Below, piece by piece: positions 28,112 through 36,618 of a stretch of DNA of 43,083 nt; position 1 is the stretch's first letter; every line of letters begins with the position of its first letter. Source of the DNA: Syntrophobacterales bacterium (GTDB taxonomy: Bacteria; Desulfobacterota; Syntrophia; Syntrophales; UBA2210); contig JAGGXJ010000148.1 of NCBI GenBank assembly GCA_021163105.1, positions 1 through 43,083 of the forward strand. The letters run 5' to 3'. The position numbers and the translations under genes are program-made. The notes under the pieces are model-generated. The model was not told the origin of the DNA. It ran no database searches and saw only the letters and a list, made by a program, of their open reading frames with translations.

Positions 28112-28996
28112 ATGATAAGAAGCATGACAGGCTATGGAAGATCGGAGTCAACTCTTGCGGGGAAAAAATTGATTGTTGAAATCAAATCTCTCAACCATAA
28201 AAACATGGAAAGCAGTATACGCCTACCTGTCTTTCTCGCACCCCTGGAGGTAGATATTAAAAAAAGAGCGGAGAAACGGATTTCGAGGGGAAGAGTTGAG
28301 ATAAACATCAGAATAGATTCAGATCCGGGCGCAAATGGTGGAGATAATCTGGAGGCAAATCTTCCCCTCATCAGCAGTTATTATTCCTTAATGACAGACC
28401 TGAAGGAGAGGTTCAATCTCAGTGGTGAGATAACACTCGACACACTTGTTAACCTGAAAGGGAGCATCCATGTTTCCGAGGTGGAAATTGACCCTGAAGA
28501 AGCATGGAATACAATTCGCGGAGCGCTGGATGATTCAGTCGATTCCCTGATACAGATGAAGGAAATTGAAGGCAAACTTCTTTACGAAGATTTTGTCACG
28601 CGCCTTGATACAGTCAGCGCTTGCATAAAAGAACTGGAGTCAAGAATTCCACAGGTGGCTGATGATTACCAGAAAAGACTTTCGGAGAGAATCCGGGAGC
28701 TGACAGACGGTATGGAATGTGACGAATCAAGGTTAATCCAGGAGGTCGCGATAATGGCTGAAAAGAGTGATATTACCGAAGAGATTGTACGTTTCAGAAG
28801 CCACATAAAGCAATTTGGCGAGATGCTGAACAGCGATATCGCTATAGGTAGAAAAATGGATTTCCTGCTTCAGGAAATGCACCGGGAAATAAATACAATA
28901 GGGTCCAAGAGCAACGATCTTACAATATCCGGCAATGTAATAGAGGTAAAGGCGGAACTTGCAAAGCTGCGAGAACAGGTGCAGAATATTGAGTAA
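28112..28996 (+). CDS. YicC/YloC family endoribonuclease
   Basis: 294 aa; MIRSMTGYGRSE, IEIKSLNHKNMES, C-terminal DFLLQEMHREINTIGSKSNDLTISGNVIEVKAELAKLREQVQNIE. Confidence 0.95.
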   Translation: MIRSMTGYGRSESTLAGKKLIVEIKSLNHKNMESSIRLPVFLAPLEVDIKKRAEKRISRGRVEINIRIDSDPGANGGDNLEANLPLISSYYSLMTDLKERFNLSGEITLDTLVNLKGSIHVSEVEIDPEEAWNTIRGALDDSVDSLIQMKEIEGKLLYEDFVTRLDTVSACIKELESRIPQVADDYQKRLSERIRELTDGMECDESRLIQEVAIMAEKSDITEEIVRFRSHIKQFGEMLNSDIAIGRKMDFLLQEMHREINTIGSKSNDLTISGNVIEVKAELAKLREQVQNIE

Positions 28997-29043
28997 GGTA
29001 CGGTTTTGAGTTAGAGTAAGAAATAAAATATTGGGATCATCAA

Positions 29044-29137
29044 AGTAACAGTTCACGGTTGTCGGTTCACAGTCTGAAACATTTTGGATATTGATTTCAA
29101 TGCTCTGTTTTTTCAACCGTGAATCCCGACGAGTCGG
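29044..29137. repeat. Imperfect palindromic repeat (family B, copy 2)
   Basis: AGTAACAGTTCACGGTTGTCGGTTCACAGTCTGAAACATTTTGGATATTGATTTCAATGCTCTGTTTTTTCAACCGTGAATCCC; matches family B at 17439-17576. Confidence 0.8.
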
Positions 29138-29153
29138 AATTATCCATTAAGGT

Positions 29154-29792
29154 TTGAACACCATGAACAATATGAACGCACAGGGACTTCTTATGGTCAT
29201 CTCCGCACCTTCAGGCGCGGGCAAGACCACTATATGCAAAAGGCTTCTGGATGAATTTCCCGACCTGTATTTTTCCGTGTCCTGCACTACGCGTCCTCCA
29301 CGGAAAGGGGAAAAAGACGGAAAAGATTACCACTTTATCTCCCTTGAGGAGTTCAAAAACAGGATAGAAAAGAACGAATTCGTAGAGTGGGAAAAAATCT
29401 ACGGCCAATTTTACGGCACGTTAAAGAAGGAGATAAATGACCTGATCGTAAAGGGTCATGACGTAATGCTGGACATAGATATCAAAGGGGCCGGCAATGT
29501 AAAGTCAATATATCCCGAAGGTGTGTTTATCTTCATCATGCCTCCATCTGTAGAAGTTCTGAAGGAGAGGTTGAAGAAACGCGGTTCAGAAACTGGGGAT
29601 GTTATAAAAATGCGTTTCAGCAGGATTATGGAAGAGGTGAGAGAAAATGAAAGGTATGATTATGTGATATTTAATGATATACTAAGCAGTTCTGTTGATA
29701 TAATGAGATCTATATATATAGCGGAGAAAAACAGGAGATCCCGGCTGAAAGCCAGGATAAACGATTTTTATTCAATAACCGGAGGTATATAA
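29154..29792 (+). CDS. gmk: Guanylate kinase
   Basis: 212 aa; LLMVISAPSGAGKTTICKRLL, SVSCTTRPPRKGEKDGKDYHFIS. Confidence 0.95.
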   Translation: MNTMNNMNAQGLLMVISAPSGAGKTTICKRLLDEFPDLYFSVSCTTRPPRKGEKDGKDYHFISLEEFKNRIEKNEFVEWEKIYGQFYGTLKKEINDLIVKGHDVMLDIDIKGAGNVKSIYPEGVFIFIMPPSVEVLKERLKKRGSETGDVIKMRFSRIMEEVRENERYDYVIFNDILSSSVDIMRSIYIAEKNRRSRLKARINDFYSITGGI

Positions 29793-29795
29793 CGC

Positions 29796-30074
29796 ATGGC
29801 AAGAATTACTGTAGAAGATTCTTTGGAAAAAGCAAAAAACAGATTTGCCCTGACACATCTTACTGTTCAAAGGACAAAGCAACTACTAAGGGGATCGAAC
29901 CCACTCAGCAAAAAGAAGGACAATCGGGAAATCGTTATCGCTTTGAGGGAGATAGCGGAAGAAAGGGTGCAATATTCTCATCCTGAGATTCTTAATGCCA
30001 AATCAGCAGATGTTGAAATCACTGAGTTCATAGAGAACAGCGCGGATGTTATCGAAGATGCAAGCGCCGAGTAA
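29796..30074 (+). CDS. rpoZ: DNA-directed RNA polymerase omega subunit
   Basis: 92 aa; MARITVEDSLEKAKNRFALTHLTVQRTKQL, directly after gmk. Confidence 0.92.
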   Translation: MARITVEDSLEKAKNRFALTHLTVQRTKQLLRGSNPLSKKKDNREIVIALREIAEERVQYSHPEILNAKSADVEITEFIENSADVIEDASAE

Positions 30075-30804
30075 AAACAATCGGGACAAACTGATATTCG
30101 CCCTTGACCTGGGAGAAGATATGAATGAGGCCATAAAATGGGCCGATCTCCTGAAGGATCATGTGGGAATGTTTAAGATAGGGAAGGAGGCATTTACCCG
30201 CTTCGGACCCTCTGTCGTCTCAAGGATAATGGAAAAGGGTGGAGAGGTCTTCCTCGACCTGAAGTTTCATGACATTCCAAACACCGTTGCAATGGCCTCC
30301 GAGGCCGCGGTAAAACTTGGTATTTCCATGTTCAATATACACGCACTCGGCGGGAGGGAGATGATGGAGCGAGCGGTAGATTCCGTCAGCAATGCTGCGA
30401 GAGTTATGGGAGCTGTTCCACCGGTGCTGCTCGCGGTAACCGTTCTTACAAGTCTGGATGATTCGGATCTTGAAGATATGGAGTTCAACTGTTCCACCAG
30501 AGAACTCGCACTGAAGCTCGCGGTATCAGCCAGAAAAGCAGGCGTTTCCGGAGTTGTGGCATCCGCCCGGGATGTAATCCCCATACGAGAGGCATGCGGA
30601 AAAGACTTTATCATTGTAACCCCGGGCATAAGACTGGGCAGCAAAGTGGCAGGCGACGACCAGAAAAGGGTGTTGACTCCGGGGGATGCTATTGCAATGG
30701 GCGCGGATTATATCGTAGTGGGCAGGCCAATAAGGTTGGCTGACGATCCGGTGGCTGTCGCGGACAAAATCACCGAAGAGATCTCCAGAGGACTCGCTGA
30801 TTAA
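30058..30804 (+). CDS. pyrF: Orotidine 5'-phosphate decarboxylase
   Basis: ORF 30046..30804; preferred start MQAPSKNNRDKLIFALDLG at 30058; VFLDLKFHDIPNTVA, VTPGIRLG, ADYIVVGRPI. Confidence 0.95.
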   Translation: MQAPSKNNRDKLIFALDLGEDMNEAIKWADLLKDHVGMFKIGKEAFTRFGPSVVSRIMEKGGEVFLDLKFHDIPNTVAMASEAAVKLGISMFNIHALGGREMMERAVDSVSNAARVMGAVPPVLLAVTVLTSLDDSDLEDMEFNCSTRELALKLAVSARKAGVSGVVASARDVIPIREACGKDFIIVTPGIRLGSKVAGDDQKRVLTPGDAIAMGADYIVVGRPIRLADDPVAVADKITEEISRGLAD

Positions 30805-30835
30805 GTGTTTCCAAGGTCCGGCCGGAGGAAAAACA

Positions 30836-31588
30836 ATGCAGATAGTCTATGGAATTCATCCGGTTGTTGAGACCCTCAGGGCCGGCGGAAAAATAGAGAA
30901 GGTTATCCTGCTTAAAGGGGGGAAACAGAGCAGTATCCGGGATATATTGAAAGTTACAACCCGGAGGAATGTGCCTGTAATCTTCAGAGACAGAGAACAT
31001 CTGGATACCACCGCTGGCACCAGTCATCATCAGGGTGTTGTTTGTGTATGCGAGGAGTTCCGGTATGCCGGCATGGATGAAGTCTTGGCCGATTGTAAAT
31101 CCCGGAAAAATGCTTTAATTCTTATACTTGACGGCATCATAGATCCCCAGAACCTTGGCTCGCTCATAAGGACGGCTCTCTGTTTTGGCGCGTCCGGTGT
31201 CGTTATCCCCGAAAACCGCGCTGCCTCTATCACCCCCGCCGTAGTCAAGGCTTCAGCGGGAGCGGCTATGCATCTTCCGGTTGTTAAAGTGGTAAATATA
31301 TCAAGGACAATCGACACCCTGAAAAAAGAAAACTTCTGGATATATGGTGCCGATGCCACAGGCGGGGAAAACTTGGACCCCCATGATTACAGCACTCACA
31401 AGGGTCTTGTAATGGGAAGCGAGGGAAAGGGGATAAGGCCCCTTGTCAGGGAAAAATGCGATTTTCTGATCTCCATACCCATGACAACTACTATTGATTC
31501 TTTGAATGTATCCGTATCCGGAGGCATTATTCTATATGAGATGACTCGTAATTGGAATTCCCTGAAAGCCAGGGAGAAAAGAGGGTAA
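30836..31588 (+). CDS. rlmB: 23S rRNA (guanosine-2'-O-)-methyltransferase RlmB (SpoU family)
   Basis: 250 aa; YGIHPVVETLRAGGKIEKV, LILDGIIDPQNLGSLIRTALCFGASGVVIPENRA, MGSEGKGIRPLVREKCDFLISIPM...LNVSVSGGIILYEM. Confidence 0.93.
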   Translation: MQIVYGIHPVVETLRAGGKIEKVILLKGGKQSSIRDILKVTTRRNVPVIFRDREHLDTTAGTSHHQGVVCVCEEFRYAGMDEVLADCKSRKNALILILDGIIDPQNLGSLIRTALCFGASGVVIPENRAASITPAVVKASAGAAMHLPVVKVVNISRTIDTLKKENFWIYGADATGGENLDPHDYSTHKGLVMGSEGKGIRPLVREKCDFLISIPMTTTIDSLNVSVSGGIILYEMTRNWNSLKAREKRG

Positions 31589-31590
31589 AT

Positions 31591-32799
31591 ATGCCTGTAT
31601 ATCTGTGGGAGGGCACGACAAAAAAGGGTGAGATCAAAAAAGGCGAAATGGAAGCCCCCGCTGAAAGTGCCGTTAGAATCCAGTTGCGTCGTCAGCGTAT
31701 CAGGCCGGGGAGCATAAAGAAAAAACCCAAGGATCTTTTCGAAAACATCCCTTTTCTACAACAAAAGGTCAGAGAAAAGGACATAGTTGTGTTTTCACGT
31801 CAGTTTGCCACCATGATCAATGCCGGGCTACCCATCATCCAGTGCCTGGAGCTACTGGGCGATGAGGAACAGAACAAAACCTTTGCAAAGATTATCAAAT
31901 CAATAAAAGAAGATATTGAAGGTGGAAGCTCTCTCTCGGAGGCCCTGAAAAAACATCAGGATGTATTCAATGATCTCTTCATAAATCTGGTTGCTGCCGG
32001 CGAGGCAGGTGGTATCTTGGACGTGATTCTTAATCGTCTGTCAGCGTATATGGAAAAGGCAATGAACCTGAAAAGAAAGGTGAAAGGGGCCATGACCTAC
32101 CCGATCAGTGTTCTCGTGATTGCCATAGCGGTTGTCATTCTGCTTCTGTATAAAGTGGTTCCCGTCTTTGATGATTTGTTTTCAAGTATGGGATCGGCGC
32201 TGCCGGGCCCCACACAGTTTCTCGTAGACATGAGCCGTTTTGTCCAAGGCAATATATTATATATAATAGGTTCTATTGTTGTTGCCGTCTTCATATTCAG
32301 AAAATATTACGGGACTGAAAGTGGAAGGCTCCGGATAGATCGCACGGTACTCAAGCTGCCTGTTTTTGGTATGCTACTCAAGAAGGTTGCCGTAGCAAAA
32401 TTTTCAAGAACCCTTTCCACCATGATGAGCAGTGGTGTTCCTATACTTGACGGGCTTGAAATTGTAAGCAAAACAGCGGGCAACAAGGTTGTCGAAAATG
32501 CCCTGATGAAGATAAGAAAGAGCATAAGCGAGGGCAAAACAATAGCGGAACCCCTGTCGGAATCAGGAATATTCCCTTCCATGGTTGTTTCCATGATATC
32601 AGTCGGTGAAAACACAGGCGCCCTTGATGCCATGCTGGAGAAGATCGCCGATTTTTACGATTCCGAGGTTGACACGGCGGTTGACGCAATGACTTCATTG
32701 CTTGAGCCCATAATGCTGGTATTTCTGGGTGGAGTTGTGGGAGGAATGATAATAGCCCTTTATCTTCCAATCTTTTCCATGGCGGGCGCAATCGGATAG
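31591..32799 (+). CDS. Type IV pilus/type II secretion inner-membrane platform protein (PilC/GspF family)
   Basis: ORF from 31552, preferred start MPVYLWEGTTKKGEIKKGEME at 31591; FSRQFATMINAGLPIIQCLELL, two GspF domains, ALYLPIFSMAGAIG C-terminus. Confidence 0.93.
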   Translation: MPVYLWEGTTKKGEIKKGEMEAPAESAVRIQLRRQRIRPGSIKKKPKDLFENIPFLQQKVREKDIVVFSRQFATMINAGLPIIQCLELLGDEEQNKTFAKIIKSIKEDIEGGSSLSEALKKHQDVFNDLFINLVAAGEAGGILDVILNRLSAYMEKAMNLKRKVKGAMTYPISVLVIAIAVVILLLYKVVPVFDDLFSSMGSALPGPTQFLVDMSRFVQGNILYIIGSIVVAVFIFRKYYGTESGRLRIDRTVLKLPVFGMLLKKVAVAKFSRTLSTMMSSGVPILDGLEIVSKTAGNKVVENALMKIRKSISEGKTIAEPLSESGIFPSMVVSMISVGENTGALDAMLEKIADFYDSEVDTAVDAMTSLLEPIMLVFLGGVVGGMIIALYLPIFSMAGAIG

Positions 32800-32818
32800 A
32801 ACAATAAGGGTTTAAAAA

Positions 32819-32895
32819 TGGTCGGGATGGCGCGATTTGAACGCGCGACCCCTGCGTCCCGAACGCAGTGCCCTACCAGACTGGGCCACATCCCG
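32819..32895 (-). tRNA. tRNA-Pro (anticodon CGG), CCA encoded
   Basis: Minus strand CGGGATGTGGCCCAGTCTGGTAGGGCACTGCGTTCGGGACGCAGGGGTCGCGCGTTCAAATCGCGCCATCCCGACCA; 7-bp acceptor CGGGATG/CATCCCG, anticodon stem CTGCG/CGCAG with loop TTCGGGA, T arm GCGCGTTCAAATCGCGC. Confidence 0.95.
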
Positions 32896-33050
32896 ACACC
32901 CCCCTGACTATATAATTTGTCCGCAGATGTCCATAAAAAAATGAAAAGAGCCGCAATATTCGCTAAAACAGCATCACAGCTTGTCTCGGGGCAGAGTTCA
33001 TGATATTTAGAAACCGCAGTTAGAAGGACAGGAAGAGAGGAACAGGCGGA

Positions 33051-33464
33051 GTGATAATATACGATCTTAAATGTGAAAAGAATCATATATTTGAGGGCTG
33101 GTTCAACGACCGTACGGCTTTTGAGGAGCAGAAAGAAAAAAAGCTCGTCACATGTCCGGTATGCGGAAGCTCAGATGTAGAAATAGCACCTTCCTCTATA
33201 ACGGTTATGGGTAAAGGGACCGGGAGATTGAATAAGAATAATAAAGATCTATCTCCTGCAAAGGCGCTCCGGATGTTCAATGAATATGTGGACAAAACAT
33301 TTGAAGACGTGGGCAACAAATTCGCGGAAGTCGCGCTTAAAATACACACAGGTGAGGAAGACAGCCGAAATATAAAGGGAACCACAACAAAAACGGAAGA
33401 AGATAATCTTAGAGAAGAAGGTGTCCCATTTGTAAAGATTCCCATACCGAAATTTGATAGTTAA
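33051..33464 (+). CDS. DUF1178 family protein
   Basis: 137 aa; MIIYDLKCEKNHIFEGWFNDRTAFEEQKEKKLVTCPVCGSSDVEIAPS (GTG start). Confidence 0.88.
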   Translation: MIIYDLKCEKNHIFEGWFNDRTAFEEQKEKKLVTCPVCGSSDVEIAPSSITVMGKGTGRLNKNNKDLSPAKALRMFNEYVDKTFEDVGNKFAEVALKIHTGEEDSRNIKGTTTKTEEDNLREEGVPFVKIPIPKFDS

Positions 33465-33504
33465 CCAGTATGGATCATCTCCCGATTAGTTGTAGTTACC
33501 AGAA

Positions 33505-33539
33505 GGGTTCGAGGAGTTAAGGGTTCAAGGGGTCGAGTG
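33505..33539. repeat. Short degenerate tandem repeat GGGTTCRAGG
   Basis: GGGTTCGAGGAGTTAAGGGTTCAAGGGGTCGAGTG upstream of the cysK/M-cysS fusion. Confidence 0.5.
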
Positions 33540-33626
33540 AAAGGGAAAAAGACAACCTTGGATCACATTCTCTTCTTCAACTAAATTGGAGAAGCGCCAC
33601 TAATATTAAAGTCCATCCTTAAATTA

Positions 33627-35936
33627 ATGAAAAAGAAATATAATAATATCCTGGATCTGATTGGCAACACCCCCATCGTAGAGATACGTAATCTTAATCC
33701 CAACAAAAATGTGAAGATATATGCGAAGCTGGAAGGACACAACCCCGGGGGGTCGATAAAGGACAGAACCGCTCTCTATATGATAGAAAAAGCGGAGGGA
33801 AAAGGATTACTTACCGCTGAAAAAACTGTTCTGGAAGCCACAAGCGGGAACACAGGTATAGGCCTCGCCCTGGTGGCTGCGGTAAAAGGATACAAAATCA
33901 CCCTTGTGCTTTCAGAGTCGGCCAGCGAGGAACGAAAGAAGATTTTAAAGGCCCTCGGTGCTGAATTGGTCTTGACTCCCACAAATCTCGGTACAGATGG
34001 GGCAATCGAAGTGGTCTATGAGATGTTGAGAGAACACCCCGATAAATATTTTGTTCCTGATCAACATAACAACGAAGATAACATTCTTGCCCACTACTAT
34101 GGCACGGCGGAGGAAATCTGGCACCAGACAGATAAAAAGGTAACAATGGTAGTGGCTGCACTGGGTACATCCGGCACTGCCATGGGCGTGTCCAGAAAAC
34201 TCAAGGAATATAATAAAAACATCAGAATTGTAGGCGTAGAACCATACCTTCACCATAAAATACAGGGTCTCAAAAATATGCAGGAGTCATACCGGCCGGG
34301 CATTTTTGACAGGGGACACTTGGATGAAAAGGCCAACATTCTGGATGATGACGCCTTCGAAATGGCAAGAAAACTCACGAGGGAGGAAGGAATTCTGGCA
34401 GGGATGAGTTCCGGCGCGGCGATGCACGTGGCCCTGGAAAAAGCCAGAGAGACGAAAGAAGGATTGATTGTGGTAATCTTCCCGGACAGCGGAGAAAGAT
34501 ATCTCAGCACAGAGCTCTTTGCGGATAGAGAAGAGACCTCGCTCTCTCTGTACAACACACTCACGAGAAACAAAGAATCTTTCAGGCCGATAGGCACAGA
34601 TCAGATACTCATACATTCATGCGGTCCGACCGTTCACGATATTCCTCACATAGGAACCTACCGACGCTTTGCTGTGTCGGATATGATATCCAGGTACTTG
34701 GAATTCAAGGGATACAAGGTCAAACATGTCTCCAATATAATAGACCTGGCCGACAGATCCATAAATGGTGCCGACAGAGCCGGTATGGACATCCGAAAAT
34801 TCACAAAGGAACACACTGAAACATTCTTCAGCGATCTGGACAAACTTAACATCAGCCACGATAATACCTACCCGGTAGCGAGTGAGAACGTCGATCTGAT
34901 GGTCAAGCTGGTCGAAAGGCTCGTGGGAAAGGGCTATGCCTACGAGAAATTGAAGTCTGTCTATTTTGACATATCCCGGCTCGACGACTACGGACTCCTG
35001 TCAAACATAGATCTGGCAAAGGTAAGACACTCAAGGACAGTAGATCAGGATAATTATGAAAAGGACAGTCCGGTTGACTTCACCCTCTTAAAGAGATCGA
35101 CTCTGACGGAGTTAAAGGGGGGTATATATTTCAAGACCAGGTGGGGGAATGTAAGGCCCGGCTGGCACCTTGAATGTGCGGCCCTGGCCATGGAATACCT
35201 GGCAGAGACCTTTGACATCTACATAAGCGGATCCGATATCATCTTCCCGCACTGTGAAAATGTCATGGCTATAGGAAAGGCTGCCACCGGAGAAAAACTC
35301 GCGAATTACTGGCTCGCCTCTGAACTTGTCATGATGGAAGGCAAGAAGATGTCTCGATCCACAGACAATTCTTTCACGGTAAGCGCTCTGGAGGCAAGGG
35401 GATATTCCGGTGGGGAAATCAGGTATTTTCTCCTCAGCTCTCACTACAGAAAACCGCTGACCTTTTCATTCGGCGCACTGGATACTGCATGCAATACAAT
35501 CAAAAGGCTGAACAACTTTATACAGAGATTGATACGCTTCGTTCCCGGAGACGGGCACACGGATGTGGACCAGCTTGTCTATGACGTCAGGAAGGGGTTT
35601 GCCGAAGCGATGGATGACGATTTCAATATCTCTGAAGCCCTTGCATGTGTATTCGAATTTGTCAGGAAGATAAATATTTCTCTGACCGGAAAACAGCTTA
35701 ACATCAAGCAGAGAGACATGATTCTCGATACTATGAGAGGAGTAAATTCCATTCTTCGTATAATGAATTTCGAGGAGGAAACGCTTGGCGAAGATGCCAC
35801 AAGGCTGATGGAAGAAAGAAAAAAGGCCAGGGCAGCCGGTAACTGGGAAAGATCCGATCACCTGAGAGAAAAACTTTCGACGATGGGAATAATTGTTCAC
35901 GATACACCGGAAGGCGTGATCTGGACATTGAAATAG
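33627..35936 (+). CDS. Fusion: cysteine synthase (PLP, CysK/CysM family) + cysteinyl-tRNA synthetase-like domain
   Basis: 769-aa uninterrupted ORF. N-half: LIGNTPIVEI, KLEGHNPGGSIKDRTAL, EATSGNTGIGLALVAA, GTSGTAMGVSRKL, FPDSGERYLSTELF. C-half: LIHSCGPTVHDIPHIGTYR, RPGWHLECAALAMEYL, IIFPHCENVMAI, KKMSRSTDNSFTV, C-terminal ARAAGNWERSDHLREKLSTMGIIVHDTPEGVIWTLK. Confidence 0.93.
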   Translation: MKKKYNNILDLIGNTPIVEIRNLNPNKNVKIYAKLEGHNPGGSIKDRTALYMIEKAEGKGLLTAEKTVLEATSGNTGIGLALVAAVKGYKITLVLSESASEERKKILKALGAELVLTPTNLGTDGAIEVVYEMLREHPDKYFVPDQHNNEDNILAHYYGTAEEIWHQTDKKVTMVVAALGTSGTAMGVSRKLKEYNKNIRIVGVEPYLHHKIQGLKNMQESYRPGIFDRGHLDEKANILDDDAFEMARKLTREEGILAGMSSGAAMHVALEKARETKEGLIVVIFPDSGERYLSTELFADREETSLSLYNTLTRNKESFRPIGTDQILIHSCGPTVHDIPHIGTYRRFAVSDMISRYLEFKGYKVKHVSNIIDLADRSINGADRAGMDIRKFTKEHTETFFSDLDKLNISHDNTYPVASENVDLMVKLVERLVGKGYAYEKLKSVYFDISRLDDYGLLSNIDLAKVRHSRTVDQDNYEKDSPVDFTLLKRSTLTELKGGIYFKTRWGNVRPGWHLECAALAMEYLAETFDIYISGSDIIFPHCENVMAIGKAATGEKLANYWLASELVMMEGKKMSRSTDNSFTVSALEARGYSGGEIRYFLLSSHYRKPLTFSFGALDTACNTIKRLNNFIQRLIRFVPGDGHTDVDQLVYDVRKGFAEAMDDDFNISEALACVFEFVRKINISLTGKQLNIKQRDMILDTMRGVNSILRIMNFEEETLGEDATRLMEERKKARAAGNWERSDHLREKLSTMGIIVHDTPEGVIWTLK

Positions 35937-36003
35937 GAAGCTTCAAAGGGAAGAAGTCTTTCTTAAACGCCACCCTGAATGGATAATCCCATGGATATTA
36001 TTA

Positions 36004-36288
36004 ATGGATATTATTATATGTGTTGTTATTCTTATAGCTGCCTGTGTTCTGACACAGCTTGGTGTTGTGTGGAAAACAAAACGTGCGTGTCTGACAATCA
36101 TCAAAGACCTTCAGGACAGGAAAGCATGCGATCCTGAGTTTGCTGTTTCCCTCCCCTATGCCCAAAAAAAGGGTCTTCTCCACTTCGGCGCGAGAGACTA
36201 TAAACCGCAGGCCTTGCAGCATTTGATTCAGAAAGAGATAATCTGTGTTACTGACGACGGTAGATACTATCTTGGTGAAAATGTTTAG
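36004..36288 (+). CDS. Small protein with one N-terminal transmembrane helix, unknown function
   Basis: 94 aa; MDIIICVVILIAACVLTQLGVVWKTKRACLTIIKDLQDRKACDP...LQHLIQKEIICVTDDGRYYLGENV. Confidence 0.6.
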   Translation: MDIIICVVILIAACVLTQLGVVWKTKRACLTIIKDLQDRKACDPEFAVSLPYAQKKGLLHFGARDYKPQALQHLIQKEIICVTDDGRYYLGENV

Positions 36289-36393
36289 AATGTAAAGCTA
36301 TAGATCTATGCCTGTCGACAATCTGGATCTTTCACGGTCACCCTGGTGGGAGAACCAGCCGTACGAGACAACCAGGTCTCAACCTATCGATTG

Positions 36394-36618
36394 TCAATTG
36401 AGTCCCATTCCAATAACAAGCCCTATCGCAATGCCCAACCCGATAAATACAGACCCCACAACAATCCCGACGGCTATATTCTTTTCCGCCAGCGCCCGGG
36501 ATGTATCAAAAGGTGTTATCCTGTCGAATATTTTATAGCCTGTCACCATACATACCATGGTGAGTATTGCCCCGAATATTGCGTAACCGATGTTTAATGC
36601 CATTATGGAAATGTCCAT
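36394..36618 (-). CDS. DUF350 family membrane protein
   Basis: 74 aa, two TM; GYAIFGAILTMVCMVTGYKIFDRITPFDTSRALAEKNIAVGIVVGSVFIGLGIAIGLVI; TAATG overlap with upstream gene. Confidence 0.75.
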   Translation of the reverse strand: MDISIMALNIGYAIFGAILTMVCMVTGYKIFDRITPFDTSRALAEKNIAVGIVVGSVFIGLGIAIGLVIGMGLN

